From contig JAUIJG010000109.1 in NCBI GenBank assembly GCA_030431355.1, positions 1-13,520 on the forward strand: a stretch of 13,520 nt of DNA. The letters run 5' to 3'. A model generated the notes under the pieces. That model was not told where the DNA came from. It saw only the letters and a list, made by a program, of their open reading frames with translations, and did no database searches. Numbering within the stretch: the stretch's first letter is position 1; each line of letters opens with the position of its first letter. Position numbers and translations under genes: made by a program. The DNA is from a bacterium (GTDB lineage: Bacteria > Cyanobacteriota > Vampirovibrionia > Obscuribacterales > Obscuribacteraceae). This document shows, piece by piece, positions 4,677-11,130 of the stretch.

Positions 4677-7421
4677 TTAGTCGTCGATAGAAATAACTAT
4701 ATGATCCGATGCCAGACCTAAAGTATTTCCACCCTTATCCACGGAGAAGCACCTTACCTGGTAAATGCCGTCGGAAGGAAATGAAACCCTCTTAAATTCA
4801 ACACTGCCCTTCATTGGTGCTTCGATGGTCATTAAGGAGTTTGCTTCCGGAACAGCTGCGTTCTGGGTTTGAAATAGTTTGTTCGGTTGTGAAACTTTGA
4901 TTCTACAAGATGTTGCACCGGAAACATTTGAGCCATCCACCAGCAATCGCTTCACCGGTTCTCCAGAAGAGAGATGTAGGTAACCTTTGCTTCCTAGATA
5001 GCCGGAATTTTCAAAGTTGATGGTCGGCATCAAATCAATCTTTTTCGCCAGGACTATCTTTTGGATCTCTGGTGCTTTGCCGGAAAGACTTCGCAGATAA
5101 AGTTTTCGGGATTCGCCTCCGAAGAACCAATCCGGTCTGGATGACAGTGGAAAATAATAGATGTTCGAAGGTTTCATCAAAGGTGAGACAAGTGATTTTT
5201 GACCGTCTTTTTCCGGATGGTACTGGTTTGTGTAGTGAAGAACAGCAGTTGATCCTTCTTCTGTCGATCTACCCCTTTCCCTTCCAGCGCCCACTAGATT
5301 ATTTAGTGAACAGTGAATTTCAACGATCTGCACATTCTGGCAATTCAAGCCATGCAAGCTATTCAAGCCATGCAAACCATTCAAGTCGATTTCCAAATCC
5401 TCGGAGGAAGAAAGTTCATGGATGGCGTTGTTTGCTTTTTCGTTACCTGTCTCTTCGATGGGTGCTTCATTGTGGCTTGTCTCTTCGTGGCTTGTCTCTT
5501 CATGACCTCTCTCTTCGTCGTTTTTCGCGCCTTGATTTTTGTCGCTTTCATTCTGCTTGGAGCCGTTCTTTCCGATAAGAGCATTCAATTCGGATCCTGC
5601 GAAACTTCTGGAGATAGCTTCAGAGTCCTGGCTGAGGTCCAGCTTATCAAAAGCTTTCTTATCCTCCGACCAGGAGAGCACCACCACCTTGTCTCTGTTC
5701 TCCACCAGGGATTTGCTCAGAAAACCGAAAGGAATGATGGGTTCATAGGGACTAATCATCAAGCAGTTGTTAATATCCCTGGGAAACTGGGGCACTTTTG
5801 TGATTCCATCGAGCGCGTTTCGAACCGCGTAGGCCCCATGTATGTTATCCGGCAAGTTGAGCAAAAGAACCTGGGGATCGCCATCAATCGACTGATACTG
5901 TTTTGCCAGTGCAGTGCGAATTGAGTTGACTTCATGACCAGCGGTTGCCCAGACGACGTTGTTGGTGCTCAACCCCACGAACAGAACCGATAGGTATATG
6001 GCGACCGATACCGCTTTTAGAACCTTGAAAAGTTTATGCTCGTTTCTCAGGGTTGCATAGCTGGAAGCCAGAAGGAGAGCAAGGCTTACCGTGGCAACCT
6101 GGGCAAGTCTTGAGCCTTGCAGATCGTTGGCTATTGCGAATAGTTTGTAGACAGGCAGGAAGGCAAAGAAGATGAAGGAGATATTGAAGAGGTTTAGTCT
6201 CAGGAACGTTTTGCTTCTGAGAACATTGCTTACGAACAAGCAGGCCATAATCGGCAAAGTAGCAAATAGCACCAAATTTAGAGGATCGCTTGAGGACACG
6301 ACCTCTCTATTTAACGGCACCAGAAACATTCTGATTCCATGGAGCCAGGTGGCTAAAAAGTGGTGCAGATTTGAGAATGGCAGTAGTGAGTTGTCATAAC
6401 CGCCCACAAAAGTTCCAAGAGCGAATCTCCTGAGGATGAAATAGAAAATGAGTAGTGCGAAGAATGGAGCGCTGGCTTTAATTGAGTGAATAACTCTCTT
6501 GAAAAACAAGCTGGCAATAGATGAATCAGGCACAGCACTCTTGTCTTTTGCCGTCATCTCTAGCCAGAAGCTGTAGGCAAAGAACACTCCGGGTAGGGTT
6601 ATGGCCATCTCTTTGGACATAAGACCGGCTATGAGAAAGATAAAAGTGCGGATTAATGCGATATTGCTTCCGGTGACGCGCCATCGCCTGTAAAAGAGTA
6701 GAGCCAGGCAGATAAAAGCCGTAACTACCGCGTCGACACGACCGGTAATCCAGGCAACTGCTTCACTATGCAAAGGGTAAAAACCGAAAATAGCGGCGGC
6801 CACCAGACCGTACAGAACCGCTTCGTTTTTAACCGAGACGTCTTCTGATTTGGCTGCAATGTCGGTTTTGCTATAGGCATCGGCACCTGCTACAGCATCG
6901 GCACCTGCTACAGCATCAGCATCGGCATCGGCATCGGCATCGGCACCTGCGTCGTTATAGGCATTAGCGCCAGCCGCAGATTTCGATACAGCTTCAGGAT
7001 TCGCTTGGGCAGAAGAGCTGGCATCTATATACAGGTCTCTGCCAAGGAAGAAAATGGTGGTGGTGGCAACCAGGTGAAAAAATAAGTTGGTGAGGTGAAA
7101 AGTCAGTCCGTTAGCACCGCCAAAGAAATAGTCTGATGCCATGAAAACTGAGATTAGTGGTCTGTAGAAGCTTGTGGTTGTTATGTCTAGCCAGTTGCTG
7201 TAAAAGTTTTTGACTATCAGTCCAGGCTCTAACATGGCTTTTTTCAACCAGATTAGATGAACGAAGTCATCTCCCAGAAAAAAATCAAAGAGAACCGGCT
7301 TGTAGGCAACTACAACAAGAACGATCAAGATTGTTAGTGGCAGCAACTGACGAAGGGCAAAGTCCGGAAAGTCTGAATCTCTGCTTGAATTACAGGCAAT
7401 ATCTGGCTTGTTCTGGCTCAC
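4677..7421 (-). CDS. GT-C membrane glycosyltransferase (PMT/TMTC-like) with repeat inserts
   Basis: This 914-residue protein has an N-terminal polytopic half and a soluble C-terminal half. The first membrane helix (about 26-48) leads into GDDF (50-53), the acidic pair expected in the first external loop of GT-C enzymes that use polyprenyl-phosphate sugars. FYRPL (85-89), then HLTNLFFHL and PLHSEAVAWITGRVD, followed by LMSKEMAITLP, match the pattern of O-mannosyltransferase/TMTC-type proteins. About ten membrane segments run to roughly residue 495. The rest is soluble, without the TPR repeats of TMTC proteins, and ends in a beta-rich region (about 810-914) that may be Ig-like. Three in-frame repeat tracts interrupt it: (AD)n at about 158-182, HEETS at 635-649 and LNGLHG at 681-693. 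The start is GTG with GGAG nine bases upstream. It is last in the three-gene run beginning at 9779. Donor and acceptor are unknown. Confidence 0.8.
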   Translation of the reverse strand: MSQNKPDIACNSSRDSDFPDFALRQLLPLTILIVLVVVAYKPVLFDFFLGDDFVHLIWLKKAMLEPGLIVKNFYSNWLDITTTSFYRPLISVFMASDYFFGGANGLTFHLTNLFFHLVATTTIFFLGRDLYIDASSSAQANPEAVSKSAAGANAYNDAGADADADADADAVAGADAVAGADAYSKTDIAAKSEDVSVKNEAVLYGLVAAAIFGFYPLHSEAVAWITGRVDAVVTAFICLALLFYRRWRVTGSNIALIRTFIFLIAGLMSKEMAITLPGVFFAYSFWLEMTAKDKSAVPDSSIASLFFKRVIHSIKASAPFFALLIFYFILRRFALGTFVGGYDNSLLPFSNLHHFLATWLHGIRMFLVPLNREVVSSSDPLNLVLFATLPIMACLFVSNVLRSKTFLRLNLFNISFIFFAFLPVYKLFAIANDLQGSRLAQVATVSLALLLASSYATLRNEHKLFKVLKAVSVAIYLSVLFVGLSTNNVVWATAGHEVNSIRTALAKQYQSIDGDPQVLLLNLPDNIHGAYAVRNALDGITKVPQFPRDINNCLMISPYEPIIPFGFLSKSLVENRDKVVVLSWSEDKKAFDKLDLSQDSEAISRSFAGSELNALIGKNGSKQNESDKNQGAKNDEERGHEETSHEETSHNEAPIEETGNEKANNAIHELSSSEDLEIDLNGLHGLNSLHGLNCQNVQIVEIHCSLNNLVGAGRERGRSTEEGSTAVLHYTNQYHPEKDGQKSLVSPLMKPSNIYYFPLSSRPDWFFGGESRKLYLRSLSGKAPEIQKIVLAKKIDLMPTINFENSGYLGSKGYLHLSSGEPVKRLLVDGSNVSGATSCRIKVSQPNKLFQTQNAAVPEANSLMTIEAPMKGSVEFKRVSFPSDGIYQVRCFSVDKGGNTLGLASDHIVISIDD
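5343..5388 (-). repeat. 18-base tandem repeat in the GT-C gene
   Basis: ATTCAAGCCATGCAAGCT (5343-5360) and ATTCAAGCCATGCAAACC (5361-5378) are followed by a partial third unit beginning ATTCAAG. On the coding strand they give LNGLHG-LNSLHG-LNC, a Leu-rich hexapeptide repeat in the soluble half. Confidence 0.85.
5473..5517 (-). repeat. 15-base tandem repeat in the GT-C gene
   Basis: Three 15-base units (5473-5487, 5488-5502, 5503-5517) share TGGCTTGTCTCTTCG with few changes. On the coding strand they encode the Glu/His-rich HEETS-like repeat near residues 635-649, inside a wholly polar stretch (about 615-665) that looks disordered. Confidence 0.85.
6877..6948 (-). repeat. 6- and 18-base tandem repeats encoding an Ala-Asp tract
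   Basis: Two identical 18-base units, GCATCGGCACCTGCTACA (6877-6894 and 6895-6912), are followed by GCATCA and four GCATCG hexamers (6913-6942) and GCACCT. The coding strand reads (Ala-Asp)n followed by two AVAGAD units, at residues about 158-182 between membrane segments. Such hexamer runs are prone to slipped-strand length change, but each step keeps the frame. Confidence 0.9.
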
Positions 7422-7498
7422 TCCGTTTTGCTCCAGTTACCTTCTGTTCGCTCCAATTATCATATTCAGTCTTCGAAATTCAGAAAAACGAAATTCTC

Positions 7499-8287
7499 TT
7501 ACTCCGGTGGAACTTCATATGCCGCTCTGTCTTCCAGATGACAGCGAACTTCATCCTTTCGTTTAATCACTTTAGCAGGAGCCCCCACCGCAACCATATA
7601 AGGTTCGACATCGTGGGTCACCACGGAAGCACCAGCGATAACACTGCCTTTGCCAAGACGTATTCTGGGCAGAAGCAACACTTTGGCTCCCACAGTGACT
7701 CCTTCTTCCAGGTATGGACCCTTTCTTCCTTGCTGACATGGAGGATGGAGGCTGTCCACCGTGGCGGACATGGGATAGAAATGCACATCGTTTTCGCATG
7801 TCGTGAATGTAGCAATGAACACGTTGTTATGAAAACGACAGTTGTCGCCCACCTTGATTTGTCCGTCCGATTGGGACAGGGTGCCGAAACTGCAGTTCTT
7901 GCCGAAATGACTGTCTTCTCTGATAACAGCTTTGTGTCCGGTTTGGAAACCTTCGCCGATGGTGCAGCCACCATAAATGATGGTCTGGGAACGAATGGTT
8001 GAGTTTTTGCCGATTGTCAGGGCTGGATTCTCGTAGTCAGCAGCTTTCAGGTGATTGTTGTTCTTCTCTCCCAGGATGCAGTGGGAGCCTATGAAACAAT
8101 TGTCTCCCAGTTCGACACTCTCATGGACAATTGTGGAGGCTTCGATAACGACGCCGTCTCCGATTTTGACACCACTTGCAACAATAACGAAGGGACCAAG
8201 GCTCACATTGCTTCCGATTTTAGCCCCTTTGTCTACGATTGCTGTCGGATGTATGGTTGCTGGACCTGATTTATCAGCGATGTTCAT
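7499..8287 (-). CDS. Left-handed beta-helix acyltransferase (sugar N-acyltransferase type)
   Basis: The 262-residue protein is a chain of hexapeptide repeats, the hallmark of the left-handed parallel beta-helix acyltransferases. Repeats start at ATIHPTAIVDKGAKIGSNVS (10-29) and continue, with a looped segment near 75-90 (EKNNNHLKAADYENP), to GKGSVIAGASVVTHDVEPY and the familiar end VGAPAKVIKRK. GHKAVIRED near residue 120 resembles the region of 3-amino-sugar N-acetyltransferases (FdtC/WbpD-like) where a catalytic His is found. These use an acyl-CoA or acetyl-CoA donor on a nucleotide-linked amino sugar. An LpxA/LpxD-like lipid role is the main alternative, since the first 60 residues also recall LpxA. 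The ATG is preceded by GAGAGAG. It lies 256 bases after a sugar aminotransferase and 77 bases before the GT-C gene, all on one strand, favouring an amino-sugar pathway. Confidence 0.8.
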   Translation of the reverse strand: MNIADKSGPATIHPTAIVDKGAKIGSNVSLGPFVIVASGVKIGDGVVIEASTIVHESVELGDNCFIGSHCILGEKNNNHLKAADYENPALTIGKNSTIRSQTIIYGGCTIGEGFQTGHKAVIREDSHFGKNCSFGTLSQSDGQIKVGDNCRFHNNVFIATFTTCENDVHFYPMSATVDSLHPPCQQGRKGPYLEEGVTVGAKVLLLPRIRLGKGSVIAGASVVTHDVEPYMVAVGAPAKVIKRKDEVRCHLEDRAAYEVPPE

Positions 8288-8370
8288 TTTTCTCTCTCAA
8301 TCTACTTCTTTGACCGGAATTCCAGTGGCAGCCGGAAAGAGGATCTTAGCACCAAAATACCGCAGACAAA

Positions 8371-8422
8371 CGAAGCTGCATTAGGCTTCGCAGGCAGGTT
8401 GCTTGACCTGCTAGGGACCTGC
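8371..8422 (-). repeat. Adjacent hairpins in the aminotransferase-acyltransferase gap
   Basis: CGAAGC (8371-8376) pairs with GCTTCG (8385-8390). Next to it, GCAGGT (8394-8399) pairs with ACCTGC (8406-8411), and a second ACCTGC follows at 8417-8422, so alternative pairings exist. In the transcribed (-) direction only a short TTTG follows the last hairpin, so it is at best a weak terminator or attenuator. The rest of the 8288-8543 gap shows only a doubtful 53-codon frame. Confidence 0.45.
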
Positions 8423-8543
8423 AACATTCCGGACGACTCAACAACCATCTATGGCTCCGGATCAGGCTTTCCAATGTCCTGCCAGCACTATTCCAGATTT
8501 GTTCCATATGCTTCCCAGGTGCTTGTATCCCCGGGGCTTTCCT

Positions 8544-9779
8544 CTATACCGCAGGAAAGCCTGTGTTGACGGTCGGAGTGCTTGTCATGGAAACACTCAT
8601 ATGAGCGCTGGAGCGAGCCATCGCGTCATTCACAGCGGCAGCCACTGCATCTACTTGCTCGTCGGTCAACTCAGGATACATCGGTAGCGAAAGTACTTCT
8701 GCTGCTGCTTTTTCCGCTTCAGGGAAATCGCCATATTTGTAATCACCGGCAAAAGGCTTTTGCATGTGCATGGGCACAGGGTAATAGCACATGGAGCCGA
8801 TGTTGGCTTCTCCAAGGGTTTCCAGAAGGGTTTGTCTGGCCCCGTTGGAGAGCTTGTTGTCGTAGTTGTCCGAGATTACTCGAATGGTGTATTGATGCCA
8901 CACGTGGGTGAAGACGATACCGTTTGCGAAACTTGCGTTCTCGGTTCTTGTGGGCAGAACAATCTGGGGGCATTTCTCCAGAAGTTGGTTGTAGCGGTCG
9001 GCGATTTCGTTTCTGCGCTTGTTCCATCTGGATAAGAATGGAAGTTTTGCCACCAGCGCCGCTGCCTGCATTTCGTCCAATCTGCTGTTTATACCGAGTT
9101 CGTCGTGGTAGTAGCGACGAGTTGAACCGTGGGCTCTCAATGCTTTGACTCGATTTGCCAGTTCTTCGTCGTTTGTGACCACCATTCCGGCGTCACCGCA
9201 GGCTCCCAGGTTTTTGGTCGGGTAGAAGCTGACGCAAGCAAGATCACCGAAGCTGCCGGTAACTCTTCCTTTGTAATTAGCACCAATAGCCTGGGCGTTG
9301 TCTTCCACAACTTTCAGGTTGTGCTTGGCGGCAATCTCCATGATCGGACCCATGTCGGCAGGCAGTCCATACAAATGAACCGGAATAATAGCCTTGGTGT
9401 TAGGGGTGATGGCCGCTTCTATTTTTGATGTATCTATGTTGAAGGTGACTGGATCAATATCTACAAAGACGGGTTTGGCGCCTCTGAGGACGATTGCTTC
9501 CGCTGTGGCGGCGAAAGTGAAGGGGGTGGTAATAACTTCATCTCCCGGAGAGATATCCAGGGCCCAGAGGGCAAGGTGCAGGGCATCTGTTCCGTTTGCT
9601 ACACCGATGCCGTATTTGCAATCGCATATCGCAGCCACTTCTTCTTCCAGCTTCGAAACGTATTTGCCGAGCACATAGCTTCCGCTGCGAAGTACTTCCA
9701 GGATATTCTTCTCCAACTCATCCTGGATAGAATCGTATTGGGCTTTCAGGTTGAGGATTGGGACATTTTGCTGAGACAT
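8544..9779 (-). CDS. DegT/DnrJ/EryC1/StrS-family sugar aminotransferase
   Basis: This PLP enzyme transfers an amino group to a nucleotide-linked keto sugar. From the chosen ATG it has 411 residues. Family features are all present: PILNLKAQYDSI at the N-terminus, GTDALHLAL (63-71), GDEVITTPFTFAATAEAI (79-96), IIPVHLYGLPADM (131-143), the PLP-ring-contacting Asp in VVEDNAQAIGA (D160) and the Schiff-base Lys in SFYPTKNLGACGDAG (K189). It most resembles enzymes making 3-amino sugars (FdtB/QdtB/WbpE type). The ATG at 9777-9779 has AAGGAA about nine bases upstream. An in-frame TTG at 9810-9812 would add eleven residues (MRNQVNKETVF) but has no ribosome site and lies outside the family alignment, so I reject it. 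The last 20 residues (Ser/Thr-rich) exceed the usual end. It leads the run with the acyltransferase and the GT-C enzyme. Confidence 0.92.
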   Translation of the reverse strand: MSQQNVPILNLKAQYDSIQDELEKNILEVLRSGSYVLGKYVSKLEEEVAAICDCKYGIGVANGTDALHLALWALDISPGDEVITTPFTFAATAEAIVLRGAKPVFVDIDPVTFNIDTSKIEAAITPNTKAIIPVHLYGLPADMGPIMEIAAKHNLKVVEDNAQAIGANYKGRVTGSFGDLACVSFYPTKNLGACGDAGMVVTNDEELANRVKALRAHGSTRRYYHDELGINSRLDEMQAAALVAKLPFLSRWNKRRNEIADRYNQLLEKCPQIVLPTRTENASFANGIVFTHVWHQYTIRVISDNYDNKLSNGARQTLLETLGEANIGSMCYYPVPMHMQKPFAGDYKYGDFPEAEKAAAEVLSLPMYPELTDEQVDAVAAAVNDAMARSSAHMSVSMTSTPTVNTGFPAV

Positions 9780-9824
9780 GAATACCGTTTCCTTATTTAC
9801 TTGATTTCTCAACTGGTGTGGCGA

Positions 9825-9872
9825 TGGAAACCTGGCAGCGGTACGCCTGACCTGCTATGCCTTCTGGTTTCC
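9825..9872 (-). promoter_or_regulatory. Compound stem-loop in the aminotransferase leader
   Basis: Outer arms GGAAACC (9825-9831) and GGTTTCC (9866-9872) enclose nested short stems: on the - strand GGC/GCC, AGC/GCT and GGT/ACC around the loop CAGGCGT, with small bulges. In total about 16 base pairs form within 48 bases. It ends 45 bases before the ATG. No T-tract follows on either strand, so it is not an intrinsic terminator; a leader regulatory structure or a REP-like intergenic repeat is possible. Confidence 0.45.
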
Positions 9873-10135
9873 CGATGGGACCACGGAATAATGAGGATCT
9901 AACCACTTCTTGATAATGGGTGGAAGTTAGTAAAAATAAGGTTTACAGGTTTTTGAAGATGAGCGCGCTATAAGAAAGCCACGGGGTAGAGGATGCTGGA
10001 GTTTTGGAGAGCCTGTCTGGGTGGTGGCGGATAATATTAAATTGTTCAAATTTGCGATATATAGTTAATAGCACTTGCTTTTCGACGATATAAGGCCTTT
10101 CCAGGCTATGTTCCGGAGGCGTTCAAAAATTGATA

Positions 10136-10165
10136 AAGGGCTCATGGGGGCTCATAGGGGTTCAT
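10136..10165. repeat. Three-unit 10-bp direct repeat
   Basis: AAGGGCTCAT, GGGGGCTCAT and AGGGGTTCAT follow without gaps. The 10-bp period is close to one helical turn, which would place the repeated TCAT on one DNA face, as in tandem regulator sites. It could also be simple slippage. Confidence 0.6.
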
Positions 10166-10344
10166 CACCGGGCGGGCGATTTTTTACTTCAGCCTGGCCG
10201 TGCCCTCGACCAGGTTCTCCATGATTCTGATACCAGTTTTGATAGGGCAGTGCAAAGACTCTCGTATGCCCAATTACCTCTTATGATTGCTTTTAACGGT
10301 TGAAGACATAAAAGCGATGAAACGGGTTTGGAATCCAAAGCTAT

Positions 10345-10375
10345 AAAAAAAGGGATGCCCTGGAGCACCCCTTTT
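10345..10375 (-). terminator. Intrinsic terminator of the H1-tail RHH gene
   Basis: On the - strand AAAAGGGGTGC pairs with GCATCCCTTTT, an 11-bp stem including one G-U, closing the loop TCCAGG and followed by a run of Ts (complement of the As at 10345-10351). The G-U pair is an A-C mismatch on the + strand, so it is designed for leftward transcripts. It begins 27 bases after the stop codon at 10403. Confidence 0.88.
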
Positions 10376-10402
10376 CTTATAACTGATTATTCGTCTATCC
10401 GC

Positions 10403-10783
10403 TTACCGTTTTTTGGAAGGCATTGCCACGGTTCTGGACAGTGCGTTGGTGACGAAAAGGTTCAGGCTAACGCCTTCTTTTTCAGCTCTTTGCACCAGAG
10501 CCTGGTGAAGAGACTTGGGAAGACGTACAGTGAACTTACCGCTGAAGCTTTGGTAGTCATCACCAGCTTTAGCGCGAGCAGAAGTTCTAGCTCTTGCTGG
10601 AGCTTTAGCTTTTACTTTTGTTCTAGCTGCGGATTTAGCTCTTGTTGTTTTAGCTTTTGTAGCTACCTTGCGAGCAGCAGGCTTTTTAGCTGCGGATTTG
10701 CGAGCTGCCGGTTTTTTGGCGGCGGGCTTACGCTTTGCAGTTGTTTTTGCTTTAGCTCTTGCAGGCTTTCTTGTTGCTACCAT
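10403..10783 (-). CDS. Histone-H1-like basic tail fused to a ribbon-helix-helix domain
   Basis: The 126-residue protein has two parts. Residues 1-73 are almost only Lys, Arg, Ala, Pro and Thr with recurring KPAA/KSAA and AKAK/ARAK blocks, like the tail of eukaryotic H1 or bacterial H1-like nucleoid proteins. Residues about 80-120 are GKFTVRLPKSLHQALVQRAEKEGVSLNLFVTNALSRTV, a clear HicB-C-terminal/Arc-type ribbon-helix-helix: strand FTVRLP, helix, turn GVSLN, helix. This suggests a dimeric DNA binder whose tail adds non-specific DNA contact, so a nucleoid-associated or chromatin-like role is the best inference; a HicB-type antitoxin is less likely, as no HicA toxin is adjacent. The ATG has AAGGAG six bases upstream. 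The gene is monocistronic with its own strong terminator, consistent with high expression. Confidence 0.82.
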   Translation of the reverse strand: MVATRKPARAKAKTTAKRKPAAKKPAARKSAAKKPAARKVATKAKTTRAKSAARTKVKAKAPARARTSARAKAGDDYQSFSGKFTVRLPKSLHQALVQRAEKEGVSLNLFVTNALSRTVAMPSKKR

Positions 10784-10825
10784 GTTTCTCTCCTTGTTCC
10801 ATGGGATATCTGCCCTGGGTCGAAT

Positions 10826-10854
10826 TTGAATCTAATATAGAATGCTCATATAAA
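10826..10854 (+). promoter_or_regulatory. Sigma70-type promoter candidate, + strand
   Basis: TTGAAT (10826-10831), a 17-base spacer and TATAAA (10849-10854) match the housekeeping consensus at four and five of six positions. It points toward the GT9 gene, whose leader would be about 270 bases. It overlaps the region that must hold the divergent promoter of the H1-tail gene, for which no good - strand pair was seen. Confidence 0.4.
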
Positions 10855-11130
10855 ATGATTGATTCGAGGTTTCCGATTTAAGACGATTGTTTCGTCTCAG
10901 CGATTCGGGATTCGACCACCACCACTCAAGGTGGCAATGTAATTGTACCCTAATGCGTATATTTTATTCATGCATCGGATATACATTTTTGTTGAAAGTG
11001 CCATTCCTTCGGGCCTGGCTTGGAAGACCAAATCGCCCCGAACGTGGTGCCGCACCAGTTTTGATGGCTGGTATCATCTTAGAAGTTTGGTTAAGTACTG
11101 TAACTAAACTTTTGCCCAGAGGTGGACATT
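10855..11130 (+). other. Leader region before the GT9 gene
   Basis: Within this stretch I see two small hairpins, AGACGA/TCGTCT (10881-10897) and CCACC/GGTGG (10919-10934), and an ATTCGAC box (10910-10916). No known riboswitch was recognised. An 89-codon frame at 10887-11156 overlaps the GT9 start and has no family features, so it is left out. Confidence 0.4.

Larger units (their letters stand above)
9780..10402. other. Long gap without a convincing gene
   Basis: Between the aminotransferase start and the RHH fusion stop, I find a compound stem-loop (9825-9872), a three-unit 10-bp repeat (10136-10165), a small inverted repeat CCTGG/CCAGG (10193-10214) and the terminator at 10345-10375. Frames in this interval are short; the longest possibility noted is 29 codons on the - strand (10184-10273). 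No tRNA or familiar riboswitch was recognised. The aminotransferase promoter should be in the left part, but no good hexamer pair was found. Confidence 0.5.

Noticed and set aside
5313..5924. Long + strand frame opposite the GT-C gene
   Set aside because: It mirrors the repeat-bearing coding strand; its QAIQAMQ-like repeats are the antisense of LHGLN units. The - strand gene is better supported by membrane and GT-C motifs.
8346..8507. 53-codon frame on the - strand between the aminotransferase and acyltransferase genes
   Set aside because: ATG with GGGAAG upstream, but Arg/Leu/Ser/Cys-rich with no recognisable domain, and the frame runs across two hairpins. Most likely chance, though not excluded.
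9810..9812. TTG as start of the aminotransferase
   Set aside because: No ribosome site and an unconserved eleven-residue extension; the ATG at 9777-9779 has AAGGAA at suitable spacing.
10136..10165. Short direct repeats as a CRISPR array
   Set aside because: Units are 10 bp, contiguous, without spacers, and no cas gene is present.
10184..10273. 29-codon TTG-started frame on the - strand in the long gap
   Set aside because: AGAGG lies only three bases from the TTG, and the length is what chance gives; no similarity recognised.
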